A DNA stretch of 64,000 bases from Synergistaceae bacterium (GCA_018436595.1 JAHDLC010000010.1:1-64000), one strand, 5' to 3'; counted from the stretch's first letter, positions 8,313 to 18,955 are shown. Notes: a model not told the origin generated them from the letters alone. Numbers and translations: made by a program.

Positions 8313-11300
8313 CTACTCTTCTCCCGTCCGGTCGTCCCGGATGAGGGCCGCCATCTCCTCCAGGGAGATCCGGGCCGCCCCCTCGGCCCCCTCCAGGAGG
8401 CTTTCCGCGAGTTCTCTCTTGATCCCGTGAAGGTCCACGATCTTTTCCTCCACCGTGTCTTTCGCCACGATCCTGTACACGGTGACGGGGCGCTCCTGGC
8501 CGATGCGGTGGGCCCGGTCCGAGGCCTGGTCCTCCACGGCGGGGTTCCACCAGGGGTCCATGTGGATCACGTAATCGGCGGCGGTGAGGTTCAGTCCGGT
8601 CCCTCCCGCCCGGAGGCTGATGAGGAAGCATTCCTTTTCTCCCCCCTGGAAGGAGGCGATCTGCCGCTCCCGCTCCCGGGACGGAGTGGAGCCGTCGAGG
8701 TAGGCGTAGGACACTCCGAGCCCGTCGAGGTATTCGCGGATAATGGAGAGATGGTCCACGAACTGGCTGAAGACGAGGCAGCGGTGCCCCCCCGCCCGGA
8801 GTTCTTCCAGGATCTCGCCGAAGGCCTCGAGCCTGGAGGAGGGGAGTCCTGCCTTTTCCGGAAGGACGAGAGAGGGGCTGCAGCAGGCCCTCCGGAGCCT
8901 CATGAGCTCTGCAAGGACCACGAAACGCTTGTCCCGCCCGTCTCCGCCGGACTCGATCTTGCCCGTAGCCTCCCTGCGGACGGCCTCGTAGACCGCCCGC
9001 TCCTCCCGGGTCATCTCCACCCTCAGGACGATCTCCGTCTTGGGAGGAAGCTCGCTGAGCACCTGGTCCTTGGTCCGCCGGAGGAGGAAGGGCCGGACGA
9101 GCTTTTTCAGCCGCGCCGCCGCCCCCTTGTTTCCGTACTTTTCAATGGGCACGGCGAAGCGCCTGGTGAAGCCGTCCAGGGAGCCGAGCAGGCCGGGGTT
9201 GAGAAAGCGGAAGAGGTTCCACAGCTCGCCGAGGTTGTTCTCCACCGGCGTTCCCGTGGTGATGACCCGGAAGTCGCCCCGGAGCTTCATGGCGGCGGCG
9301 GACCGTTTCGTGCCGCTGTTCTTGATGGCCTGGGCCTCGTCCAGGACCACGGTATGCCACCCCACCGACTCGAGGAGGGCACCGTCGTGCTGCAGGAGGC
9401 CGTAGCTGGCCGTCACCACGTCTAAGGGGCCCAGCTCCTCCAGGAGCTTCTTCCTGTCGCCGTTCCGGTACTCCTTCACCGACAGGGAGGGAGCGAACCG
9501 GGCCGCCTCGGCCGCCCAGTTCGGACAGACCGACACGGGGGCCACCACCAGAGCGGGTCCGCCGGGAGCGCGGGCAAGGAGGGCGGCGAGGACCTGGACG
9601 GTCTTGCCGAGGCCCATGTCGTCGGCAAGACAGGCCCCGGCGCCCCAGGCGGCGAGCCGGAGCAGCCACCGGTAGCCGTCGGCCTGGTAGTCCCGGAGCT
9701 CCCCCCGGAAGGCGGCGGGAAGGTCCGGATTCAGCTGTTCCGCCTCCGCGGCGAGGGCCAGCCTCCTGTGCCATTCGCCGTCGCCGGAGAAATCCTCCGC
9801 CCCGGATGTGAGCCGTTCCACCAGGGGGGCGGAGAGGGGAGAGAACCGGAGGTCGGTTCCCTTCCAGTCACCGGCGGCGGCAAGATCCCAGAGCCCTCTG
9901 CGGAGTTCCTCGGTGAGGGCAAGAAATTCACCGTTCCCGAGGGGCAGGAAGCGGCTTCCTCCCTCCGAGATCATGCGGCAGGCCTCCCGGAGGGAGACCA
10001 CCGTCTCCTCGTCCACCCGGATCTCCCCGGTCAGGGCGAACCAGTCCTTCACCGACCGGACCGAAGCCCTGACGGACGAGGCGCCGGCCTTTCCCCGGAT
10101 CGACAGCCTGTCTCCCCGGGGCCATTCGATCACGGCCCGGTCACCGAGCTCTCCGGCCTGGAGGAGGAAGTCGAGGCAGAGCTCGGGGGAGTCGAGGATC
10201 CACCGGTAGTCGTCCGTCTGCTCTCCTTCCCCCAGGGCGGGGCAGAGCAGACGGACCTCGTCGGCCCTCCGGATCTCCTCGTCGAGGGAACGGAGCGCTT
10301 TCATCCTCTTTCCCCCGGAAAGGCCGAACACCGTTTTCCCTCCCGTTCCCGGCCTGCCGGCCGGAGTCCCCGGTCCGAGGGGCCGGACGGAAAAGGCGGC
10401 GGTGAAGCCCTCCCCGCCGGGGGCGAGCTGGATGTAGATCCGCTCGTCCGCAGGAACGCCGGGAAGGTCCCCCGGGCCGTCCAGGCCGGAACTCACGGGA
10501 ACAAGAGGCGCCAGGGCCTCGAGGGCCCGGAGGGCCTCCCCTTTCCCTTCGGGGGGAACGGGGATTCCTTTCTCTCCGAGTATCCGGGCTATCTCCAGGT
10601 GCTTTTCCTCGAATACGACGGCACGGATGCGCTCCGGCCCTTCCTCGACCGCCACAATACCCTGGAAGGGACCCTCGGACGGGTGGGGCGCCATGCGGAG
10701 AAGCACTCCTGAGGGGAGGGGTTCGGTCTCCACCAGGGGAGGTTCGGCCACGATCTCCACCGGCCGGCCGTCGTCAGCCCGGACGACGGCCGGGTGTCCG
10801 GCGAGGGCCTTCAGGATCTTGGCCTGGTCGAACTCGAACCATCGCCTGTAATACCATCCCTCGTATCCGCTCGTCTCCCGGACCGCACCGGCGGCGGCCG
10901 TGTCCTGGCGGGTCATCCAGTCCTCCCGGACGAGGTCGTTCCGAAGGCGCTTCAGGGCCACGGGCCGTCCCTTGCTCCAGTTGCCCGAGGGCTGCAGGAC
11001 CTGCTCCAGGGGAGTGAAGGAGACGGACCGGATGATTCCGTCGTCATCGCTCTCCCAGTCGGCTTCCCACAGAATTCGCCGGGCCCGCTTTTCCTCCCCG
11101 CCCCCGGTCTCTCCGAGGGCCGACAGTGCGGAGAGGGCAAGCATCCAGTTTTCCCTGCGGGGAAGAATTCCGTGGAGGGGGAGATCCCTGGCGACTGGGT
11201 TTTCCACCGGGAGTCCAAGAATTTCTCCGAGCTCCGTGGCCAGGAGGTGCGTTTTGCCCATTTCGCGAAGGCCGTCCAGGGCCTTTTCGAAAAGAGGCCG

Positions 11301-11831
11301 GTACTCGTCCAGCCTTTCGGGGGCACTCCAGGTGACGCAGAGGGCCGCGAAAAAAAGAAAGGAGGGAGAATACCCCTGCTTTTCCAGCACCTTGGGGGAA
11401 TAGACGGAGAAGAAGGAGCCGTTCCCCTTTCCCCTGTAGTCGGCGAGAAAGCGGAAGAGGGCGTACAGAGAGGAGTAGGGGCTCTTCTCCATTCCTGCGG
11501 AAAGAGAGGCCGAGGCCTTTTTGAACTCTCCTCCGGCAAGGAGAAGCAGGGGGTGGAAGACTCCTGAAAAGGTCTCATAGCAGACTTTCCGGGAACGCTG
11601 CTCCTTCCGGAGACGCTTCAGCCCCGTCTCAAAGAGGTCCAGGGCTTCGGCCCGCCTCCCGTCCAGGAAGGCGAGAATTCCACGGACGCTGAAAACCTCC
11701 GGGGAGAGGATATCCCCGGAGGCCATCTCCGCCGCCGCATCCAGCTTTCCGCCCAGGTACGCCTCCTCCGCAGCCCGGATGCGCAGGCCGTCTCCGGAAA
11801 GGACACTGCCGTTCTGTTCGGTCACCGGCAC
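8313..11831 (-). CDS. SNF2/SWI2-family DNA-dependent ATPase (DEAD/DEAH helicase-like)
   Basis: 1172 residues. The C-terminal half is a complete SNF2 motor: LRDYQADGYRWLL, Walker A in DDMGLGKT (about residue 733), DEAQ box (about 832), GTPVENN, and the helicase C domain with GLNLTAADYVIHMDPWWNP and DRAHRIGQ (about 1108). The first ~650 residues are divergent; the N-terminus has TPR-like helices. Bacterial SNF2 proteins act in transcription recycling, DNA repair or defence; no defence partner is seen. It starts at GTG 11831 (or GTG 11825) only 10 bases after the pdxA-like gene and may share its transcript. Confidence 0.93.
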   Translation of the reverse strand: MPVTEQNGSVLSGDGLRIRAAEEAYLGGKLDAAAEMASGDILSPEVFSVRGILAFLDGRRAEALDLFETGLKRLRKEQRSRKVCYETFSGVFHPLLLLAGGEFKKASASLSAGMEKSPYSSLYALFRFLADYRGKGNGSFFSVYSPKVLEKQGYSPSFLFFAALCVTWSAPERLDEYRPLFEKALDGLREMGKTHLLATELGEILGLPVENPVARDLPLHGILPRRENWMLALSALSALGETGGGEEKRARRILWEADWESDDDGIIRSVSFTPLEQVLQPSGNWSKGRPVALKRLRNDLVREDWMTRQDTAAAGAVRETSGYEGWYYRRWFEFDQAKILKALAGHPAVVRADDGRPVEIVAEPPLVETEPLPSGVLLRMAPHPSEGPFQGIVAVEEGPERIRAVVFEEKHLEIARILGEKGIPVPPEGKGEALRALEALAPLVPVSSGLDGPGDLPGVPADERIYIQLAPGGEGFTAAFSVRPLGPGTPAGRPGTGGKTVFGLSGGKRMKALRSLDEEIRRADEVRLLCPALGEGEQTDDYRWILDSPELCLDFLLQAGELGDRAVIEWPRGDRLSIRGKAGASSVRASVRSVKDWFALTGEIRVDEETVVSLREACRMISEGGSRFLPLGNGEFLALTEELRRGLWDLAAAGDWKGTDLRFSPLSAPLVERLTSGAEDFSGDGEWHRRLALAAEAEQLNPDLPAAFRGELRDYQADGYRWLLRLAAWGAGACLADDMGLGKTVQVLAALLARAPGGPALVVAPVSVCPNWAAEAARFAPSLSVKEYRNGDRKKLLEELGPLDVVTASYGLLQHDGALLESVGWHTVVLDEAQAIKNSGTKRSAAAMKLRGDFRVITTGTPVENNLGELWNLFRFLNPGLLGSLDGFTRRFAVPIEKYGNKGAAARLKKLVRPFLLRRTKDQVLSELPPKTEIVLRVEMTREERAVYEAVRREATGKIESGGDGRDKRFVVLAELMRLRRACCSPSLVLPEKAGLPSSRLEAFGEILEELRAGGHRCLVFSQFVDHLSIIREYLDGLGVSYAYLDGSTPSRERERQIASFQGGEKECFLISLRAGGTGLNLTAADYVIHMDPWWNPAVEDQASDRAHRIGQERPVTVYRIVAKDTVEEKIVDLHGIKRELAESLLEGAEGAARISLEEMAALIRDDRTGEE

Positions 11832-11840
11832 GGTCTCCTT

Positions 11841-12845
11841 TTAAAAAGGCCTGTAGAGGGGGGCGATGCGGAAACAGGCGAGCATGGCTTCCTTCATGCT
11901 CACCGGGTTGGCTATGCCCTTCCAGGCGATGTCGAAGGCGGTGCCGTGGTCCACCGAGGTCCGGATGAAGGGGAGCCCGAAGGTGACGCTCACCGTCCGG
12001 TAGAAATCATAGGTCTTTGAGGCGATGTGCCCCTGGTCGTGATAGAGGGAGACCACCACGTCGTACTTTCCCTGGAGGCCGAAGTAGAACACGCTGTCCG
12101 CCGGGACGGGGCCCACCACGTTGATGCCCCGTCTCCTGGCTTCCTCCACGGCGGGGGCGAGAAAGCGGGCCTCCTCGTCGCCGAAGAGCCCGCCGTCGGA
12201 GGCGTGGGGGTTCAGGGCGGCCAGGGCGATGGTGCCGGCGGGAAGCCCTATGGAGGCCAGGCATTTCGCCGCCGTTTCTATGGAGTGGATCACGTTGTCC
12301 GTGGTCAGTCCCTCGATGGCCTGCTTCAGGGAGAGGTGCCGGCTGTGGAAGAGGATGCGGAGCTTGTCCACCAGGAACATGGTGTAGCTTTTGGTCGCCC
12401 CGGACATTTCGGCGAGCATCTCCGTGTGGCCGATGTAGGGCTCCTTCGCCGCCTTGAGGGCTTCCTTGTTGATGGGAGTGGTGGCCACCCCCGCGGCCGC
12501 GCCGGACATGCAGAGTTCCACGGCTTTCCGGATGTAGGCCACCGACGCCTTCCCGGCGAGGGCGGACACATGTCCCACCTGGAGGGATGCCGGGTCTGGG
12601 ACCATGCCGAGGTCCATCACGGGAAGGTCGTCCGGGGACCCGGAAATGTCAGAGGTGTCCTTCACGGTGCGAAGCTTTGCCGGAAGGGAGAGTTTTTCGC
12701 TCACCGCCTCCAGGACGCTGAGGTCGCCGATGAGAAGCGGGACGCCTTCTTTCCAGACGTCCGGGTCGGCCATGGCCCGAAGGGCGATTTCAGGGCCCAC
12801 CCCTGCGGGGTCGCCCATGGGTACCGCGATCACTGTACGTGTCAT
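11841..12845 (-). CDS. pdxA2: PdxA2-type 4-phospho-D-threonate/erythronate dehydrogenase
   Basis: 334 residues from ATG 12845 (MTRTVIAVPMGDPAG); a longer frame to 12875 would overlap the kinase gene. PdxA-family dehydrogenases oxidise and decarboxylate 4-phosphohydroxy acids. Metal and substrate motifs include PYIGHTEMLAEM, HASDGGLFGDEE and YHDQGHIASK. Next to a DUF1537 kinase the PdxA2 group converts 4-phospho-D-threonate or D-erythronate to dihydroxyacetone phosphate, rather than making vitamin B6. Neighbours (kinase 5 bases upstream, TRAP importer before it) support the catabolic role. Confidence 0.88.
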   Translation of the reverse strand: MTRTVIAVPMGDPAGVGPEIALRAMADPDVWKEGVPLLIGDLSVLEAVSEKLSLPAKLRTVKDTSDISGSPDDLPVMDLGMVPDPASLQVGHVSALAGKASVAYIRKAVELCMSGAAAGVATTPINKEALKAAKEPYIGHTEMLAEMSGATKSYTMFLVDKLRILFHSRHLSLKQAIEGLTTDNVIHSIETAAKCLASIGLPAGTIALAALNPHASDGGLFGDEEARFLAPAVEEARRRGINVVGPVPADSVFYFGLQGKYDVVVSLYHDQGHIASKTYDFYRTVSVTFGLPFIRTSVDHGTAFDIAWKGIANPVSMKEAMLACFRIAPLYRPF

Positions 12846-12850
12846 TGCAA

Positions 12851-14059
12851 TCAAGTCCTTTCCTTTTTCAGCCACTGGACGGCCCGGTAGATGCCGTCCT
12901 CCTCGCCGATGAGGCCGCCCTTGGTCACCGCCGCGAGTCCGGCGAACTCCCCGTCGAGAATCCGCCCGCCCATCATCAGGGGCTGGATTTCCTCTCCGGG
13001 GGCAAGGGAGGCCGTTCCGGAACCTTCAAAGAACATGGCGGCGGTATCGCCGCCGGAGAGAAGTATACCGCATATTTTCCTTCCCAGGATCCGGAGAGTC
13101 TCCCGCCCGAGATCGGCCAGCACCGCCGCCGTTGCGGCCTCGGAGCCCCTGACGATCTCCGGGGAGGGGCGGATCAGCAGAAAATCTCCATGGTCGTGGA
13201 GGTCCGCGAGAAAAGCGCGAAGCCTCGGCAGGGCGTCATCGGTCCGCTCACCGGGCAGGAGGGTGAACAGGGAGCAGCGCAGTTTCCCCTCCGTCCAGGC
13301 GATCTGCCGGGCCGTTTTTTCCGAGGTGCTCCCGATGACCGCCAGGGCGGTTCCGGTATTCCTTCCGGGGAGCTTCCGGGCCAGGAATGCGGCGGTGAAG
13401 GGACCGGGATCCACGGGTATGATCTCTGCCGTCACGGAGGCGGAGCCTTCCGCCAGGGTTTCGATGTCCTCGGCCGTCATGGCGTCGGCCGCCACAACCC
13501 TGGTTCCGCCGGCAAGAAGTCCGGAGAGTGCTTCGGTCACGGCCGGGGGACCGAGTTTCACCGTTTCCATGGTGATGAGCCCGCAGGGAAGCGTTCCGGT
13601 GAAATAGCCCGGGACGTAGCTTGACGACACGGGCCAGAGAGGGTCCCGGGCCACTTCGGTCCGCTCGAGGAGGGAGCCCCCCAGGAGATGGTACCCTCCC
13701 ACGGTGGTCCTTCCCGAGGCGGGGTAGGCGGGAACCACCAGGGCGGCGGCTCCGGGGCGGGCGGAGAGGAGTTCCGCCGTCTCGTCGAGGATGTGCCCCC
13801 GCAGAGTGGTGTCGATGCGTTTCCCTATCCCTACCGAAGGAGGAAAGAGGGAGGCGAACCGGCGGAAGATCTGCTGAGCCTCGGCGGGGGAGCGCCTTCG
13901 GGTGTCGCAGTTGATGACAATGGCCTCCCCGTCCTCTGGGACGGGGAGCTCTCCGCCCGGACGGATGATCTGCCGGACGGAGAGCCCCCTGTCCTTCAGG
14001 AGGATGGACTGGACCGACGAGCCGGTGAGATCGTCGCAGAGGGCGGCAAAGGCTCTCAT
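12851..14059 (-). CDS. DUF1537 four-carbon acid sugar kinase
   Basis: 402 residues. The DUF1537 family comprises ATP-dependent kinases that phosphorylate D-threonate, L-threonate, D-erythronate or related acid sugars at O-4. Seen: N-terminal CDDLTGSS (residues 8-15), VVPAYPASGRTT in the N-domain and the C-terminal glycine-rich LLSGGDTAAMF. It starts 4 bases after the TRAP large permease stop and is followed by the PdxA2-type dehydrogenase. The set is a transporter-kinase-dehydrogenase module for a C4 sugar acid. Which stereoisomer is used cannot be read from the sequence. Confidence 0.9.
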   Translation of the reverse strand: MRAFAALCDDLTGSSVQSILLKDRGLSVRQIIRPGGELPVPEDGEAIVINCDTRRRSPAEAQQIFRRFASLFPPSVGIGKRIDTTLRGHILDETAELLSARPGAAALVVPAYPASGRTTVGGYHLLGGSLLERTEVARDPLWPVSSSYVPGYFTGTLPCGLITMETVKLGPPAVTEALSGLLAGGTRVVAADAMTAEDIETLAEGSASVTAEIIPVDPGPFTAAFLARKLPGRNTGTALAVIGSTSEKTARQIAWTEGKLRCSLFTLLPGERTDDALPRLRAFLADLHDHGDFLLIRPSPEIVRGSEAATAAVLADLGRETLRILGRKICGILLSGGDTAAMFFEGSGTASLAPGEEIQPLMMGGRILDGEFAGLAAVTKGGLIGEEDGIYRAVQWLKKERT

Positions 14060-14063
14060 GATC

Positions 14064-15350
14064 CTACTTCACCAGCTCGACGAGTCCCAGGGAGAAGATC
14101 GGGAAATTGCTGATGAACATGACGGCGATGATCTCCGCCACGAGGAAAGCGAAAATCTTCCGGGTGATGTCCTCGAGGCCCACATTGTGATCCTTCACCA
14201 GGGACACGGCAACGAAGAGGTTCACCGCCATGGGAGGCGTGATCATGCCCACGGAGGTGTTCACCACCATGATGATGCCCAGCATCAGCGGGTTCATGCC
14301 GATGGACGCCGTGATGGGAAGGAGCAGGGGCGCCATGAGGAGAATGATGGCCTGGGTCTCGAGAAACACGCCGAGGAAAAGGAGGATCAGGTTGATCAGG
14401 GTGATCAGGACAAAGGGGTTGGAGGAGACGGAGACGATCCAGGCGGCGATCTCCGCCGACACCCTGCTGACGGTGATGAGCCACGACATGGACTGGGACG
14501 TGGCGATGACGAAAAAGACCACCGATGTGCTGATCCCCGCCTTGATGATCACCGTCCGGATGGTCTTCAGGTCCAGTTCCCGGTAGACAAAGGCGCTGAT
14601 CAGGAGGCTGTAGATGACAGCCACGGCGCCGGCCTCGGTGGGGGTGAAAACTCCTCCGTAGATGCCGCCGAGGATGATGAGGGGCATGATGATGGCCAGG
14701 ATGGAATCTTTCACGGCGGCGAAAAGCTGCCCGCGGGTGCGGGGTTCCTCCCTGGGGATGTCGAGCCGGGCGGACTGGACGACCACCACCAGGCTGAGCA
14801 CCACGGCCAGCAGGACGCCGGGGCCGAAGCCCGCGAGGAAGAGGTCGCCGATGGAGACCCCGGCCACCACGCCGAAGGTGATCATGGGAATGGACGGCGG
14901 GATGACCACGCCGAGTGTGCCTCCCGCCGCCGCGATGGAGGCGGCGAAGGCGGGCGGGTAGCCCTTCTTGATCATGGAGGGAACCATGATGCCGCCGATG
15001 GCGGCCACCGTGGCGGGGTTCGATCCGCTGATGGCCCCGAAGAATGCGCTCGCGAGGATGGTGATGAGTCCGAGCCCTCCCCTGTAGCCTCCGACCAGGG
15101 CGGAGGCCAGTTTGACCAGGCGGCGGGAAATGCCCCCGTGCTCCATGAGGCCGCCGGCCAGCATGAAGAAGGGAATGGCCATGAAGGGAAAGGAGTCGGC
15201 GGATGTGAACATGCGCTGGGCCACCACGACGGGGTTGAGGGGGAGGTTCCCGAAGGTTATCCCCGCGATGGAGGCGAGGCCGATGCTCACCGCCACGGGG
15301 ATGTTCAGGAAGATGAGGAGTATGAGGACGGAAAACATGATCGCTGCCAT
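14064..15350 (-). CDS. dctM: TRAP transporter large permease, DctM family (system 2)
   Basis: 428-residue integral membrane subunit with about 12 helices. Signatures: PFMAIPFFMLAGGLMEHGG, GAISGSNPATVAAIGGIMVP, GVVIPPSIPMITFG and NLFVAVSL. It starts one base after dctQ ends (15352/15350) and continues into the sugar-acid kinase gene. Predicted to import a four-carbon acid sugar with the DctP at 15949, judging from the downstream enzymes. Confidence 0.95.
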   Translation of the reverse strand: MAAIMFSVLILLIFLNIPVAVSIGLASIAGITFGNLPLNPVVVAQRMFTSADSFPFMAIPFFMLAGGLMEHGGISRRLVKLASALVGGYRGGLGLITILASAFFGAISGSNPATVAAIGGIMVPSMIKKGYPPAFAASIAAAGGTLGVVIPPSIPMITFGVVAGVSIGDLFLAGFGPGVLLAVVLSLVVVVQSARLDIPREEPRTRGQLFAAVKDSILAIIMPLIILGGIYGGVFTPTEAGAVAVIYSLLISAFVYRELDLKTIRTVIIKAGISTSVVFFVIATSQSMSWLITVSRVSAEIAAWIVSVSSNPFVLITLINLILLFLGVFLETQAIILLMAPLLLPITASIGMNPLMLGIIMVVNTSVGMITPPMAVNLFVAVSLVKDHNVGLEDITRKIFAFLVAEIIAVMFISNFPIFSLGLVELVK

Positions 15351-15351
15351 G

Positions 15352-15846
15352 CTATCTCACCTCCGTCATGTGAGCGGAGGACCGGATGGAAGCCGTCGTC
15401 TCACGGAAGGCCTGAAAAGCCCGGAGGGCCACGAGAAACATCCCGAGGGGAACAGCCGAATAGGGAACCCACATGGGGATGTAGAGGGCGGGAGTGGTCT
15501 GGCCCATGGAAATCTGGTGGACGATGATGCTCCGGTAGTAGTACATGATCATGCCGCAGAAGAAAACGATGATGCCGAGACGGAATCCTTCCAGGAAGAT
15601 CCGGATTTTCACGTTCCGGAACCGGTCGGTGAAGAAGCTGACCCCTACGTGGGCCCCTTTCTTCATGCCGAGCCCCGCACCGATGTAGGCCATGAAGACC
15701 ATGATGTACCTGGCCACCTCCTCGCCCCAGAACATGGGAAAGAGGTTCAGGTACCGGGCGAGGGTGGCGGTGAAGACCACAGCCACCATGAGGGGAAAGA
15801 GCAGAAGAAGGGCGTACTCTTCAAAATTGTCGACAATTTTTCGCAT
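15352..15846 (-). CDS. dctQ: TRAP transporter small permease, DctQ family (system 2)
   Basis: 164 residues with four hydrophobic segments and the typical EEVARYIMVFMAYIGAGLGM and KKGAHVGV stretch in the middle. The start ATG at 15846 has an AGGGGGACC ribosome site. It is separated from dctP by about 100 bases holding a stable hairpin, and abuts dctM. Confidence 0.93.
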   Translation of the reverse strand: MRKIVDNFEEYALLLLFPLMVAVVFTATLARYLNLFPMFWGEEVARYIMVFMAYIGAGLGMKKGAHVGVSFFTDRFRNVKIRIFLEGFRLGIIVFFCGMIMYYYRSIIVHQISMGQTTPALYIPMWVPYSAVPLGMFLVALRAFQAFRETTASIRSSAHMTEVR

Positions 15847-15903
15847 AGCGGTCCCCCTGTCAGAAAACCTCTCCTGTGATGTGCCCGGGAGAGGGCGAAA
15901 AGA

Positions 15904-15930
15904 GCGGGGCGTTCCCGAGGAACGCCCCGC
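15904..15930 (-). terminator. Hairpin between dctP and dctQ (system 2), probable attenuator
   Basis: A perfect 12-bp stem (GCGGGGCGTTCC, 15904-15915, with GGAACGCCCCGC, 15919-15930) and a 3-base loop. On the minus strand it is followed by CTCTTTTCGCC, a short T-rich tail, so partial termination is plausible. The binding protein would then be made in excess over the membrane subunits. Confidence 0.75.
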
Positions 15931-15948
15931 GGTATGCCGCCGGAACGG

Positions 15949-16929
15949 TTATTTCTGGGCGTCCACGAGCTTCTGTATGGCTTCCTTGCCGACTTTCTCC
16001 TCGAATTCCTTGTAGACGGGCTGAACTGCCTCGAAGAACTTCGCCTTGTCGGGCTCGGTCACTACCATGCCCTGGGCCTTGAGGTCGCCCACGAGCTGCT
16101 TCTCGATTTCGATGCAGAACTCCCGCTCCCAGTGGCGTGCCTTCAGCTCAGCCTCGGTGAAAATTTTCCGCTGTTCCTCCGTGAGGGTTTTCTCCCAGAA
16201 GTCCTTGTTGATCAGCAGAATGGCGGGGGCGTAGAAATGTCCCGTCAGGGAGAGGTGTTTCTGTACCTCGGCGAACTTGGAGGTGGAGATGATGATCAGC
16301 GGATTTTCCTGGCCGTCCACGGTGCTCTGCTGCAGGGCGGTGAAGAGCTCGCCGAAGGGCATGGGAACGGGATACGCGCCGAGGGTCTTGAAGGTGCCCA
16401 CGTGGATGGGGTTCTCCATGAGGCGGATCTTGAGGCCCTTGAGATCATCGGGAACGGCCACGGGCTTCTTGGAGTTGGTGAGCATCCGGAAGCCGTTCTC
16501 CCAGATCCCGAGGCCGACCATGCCCTTGGAGAGGACGGAGTCGAGGATCTTTCTTCCCTCGGGGCCGTCCATCCAGGCGTAGGCCTTCTGGCGGTCCTGG
16601 ATGATGAAGGGAAGGTCGAAGACGAGGAAGGCGTTGGTGAAGTTCGCAAGGGGAGCGGAGGAGACGAGGGTCATCTCCAGGGTGCCCATGGAGACGCCTT
16701 CGATGGCGTCCCGCTCCGATCCGAGCTGGGACGAATGGAAAATCTGGAGTTCGATCTGTCCCTTCGTCGCCTCGTCGAGGAGCTTTCCGAGGTGTTCGAG
16801 ACCCTTGTTGTAATGGGAGTCGGGGGCGATGGTGTGGGCCACCCGGACGACGATCTTCTCGGCGGCAAGGGCGGTTCCGGCGGCGAACAGGACCAGGCAG
16901 ACGGCGACAAGACACAGAAGCTTCTTCAT
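15949..16929 (-). CDS. dctP: TRAP transporter solute-binding protein, DctP family (system 2)
   Basis: 326 residues from ATG 16929, chosen because AAGGAGG lies 9 bases upstream (16939-16945) and the signal peptide (KKLLCLVAVCLVLFAAGTALA) follows directly. A longer frame to 17040 lacks these. Family features: ENGFRMLTNSKKPV, GLKIRLMENP with the ligand-binding Arg, and TVDGQENPL. Downstream kinase and dehydrogenase genes suggest it binds a C4 acid sugar such as D-threonate or D-erythronate; DUF1537 kinases were functionally assigned through such TRAP binding proteins. Confidence 0.94.
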   Translation of the reverse strand: MKKLLCLVAVCLVLFAAGTALAAEKIVVRVAHTIAPDSHYNKGLEHLGKLLDEATKGQIELQIFHSSQLGSERDAIEGVSMGTLEMTLVSSAPLANFTNAFLVFDLPFIIQDRQKAYAWMDGPEGRKILDSVLSKGMVGLGIWENGFRMLTNSKKPVAVPDDLKGLKIRLMENPIHVGTFKTLGAYPVPMPFGELFTALQQSTVDGQENPLIIISTSKFAEVQKHLSLTGHFYAPAILLINKDFWEKTLTEEQRKIFTEAELKARHWEREFCIEIEKQLVGDLKAQGMVVTEPDKAKFFEAVQPVYKEFEEKVGKEAIQKLVDAQK

Positions 16930-17221
16930 GGGTTTATTCCTCCTTGTGTACGGATCTTTTCGGTGGGATACGGAACAAAGCTGAAGGAACAGGACGGGCT
17001 TCTCTTTTCTGATACGGCTGTCATCCCCTTTCCGCAGCATCCGGCATCAGCGGGCGTCCCGTTCGTAAACTGCCCTTCACAACACCGGACAATGTGAAAA
17101 GAATAATACTCCGAAAAAAGATTCGATGCTATATTATTAATATATTCACAATTAAGGCGAACATCCTGTGAAGCCGGTGGTGGTTCCTGGACGACGCTTC
17201 CCCCCGTATTCTTCCGGCGGG
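16930..17221. other. Divergent intergenic region between TRAP operon 2 and the pyr leader
   Basis: About 290 bases without a gene. AT-rich around 17097-17155, in contrast to the flanks, and holding a perfect 7+1+7 inverted repeat at 17130-17144. The leftward TRAP promoter is expected here, but I cannot fix its -10 and -35. Confidence 0.5.
17130..17144. promoter_or_regulatory. Putative operator upstream of TRAP operon 2
   Basis: TATATTA-T-TAATATA is a perfect palindrome in an AT-rich island about 200 bases upstream of the dctP start at 16929. Its form suits a dimeric repressor or activator site. No regulator gene is adjacent. Confidence 0.35.
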
Positions 17222-17253
17222 CCCCGGTGACGCTCTCCGCTGCCCGTGGATTC
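17222..17253 (+). repeat. Remnant of the GGA-hairpin repeat (copy D)
   Basis: CCGGTGACGCTCTCCGCTGCC (17224-17244) followed by CGTGGATTCAGG matches the 3' arm of the three full repeat copies at 23320, 35330 and 40533. The 5' arm and both GGA hairpins are not recognisable, so this is a truncated or decayed copy. The pyr promoter begins 18 bases after it. Confidence 0.65.
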
Positions 17254-17270
17254 AGGTTTCCTGCAACCGC

Positions 17271-17299
17271 TTGCATTATTTCGGGTTTCGTGGTATCCT
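17271..17299 (+). promoter_or_regulatory. Putative promoter of the pyrimidine operon
   Basis: TTGCAT (17271-17276), 17-base spacer, TATCCT (17294-17299), with an extended -10 TG at 17291-17292. Transcription would start near 17306, about 25 bases before the leader ORF and 90 bases before the terminator hairpin. Confidence 0.55.
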
Positions 17300-17330
17300 C
17301 CTCCCAGACCAGGAAAAGGAGGCGGGCGCC

Positions 17331-18955
<1,625 letters not shown>

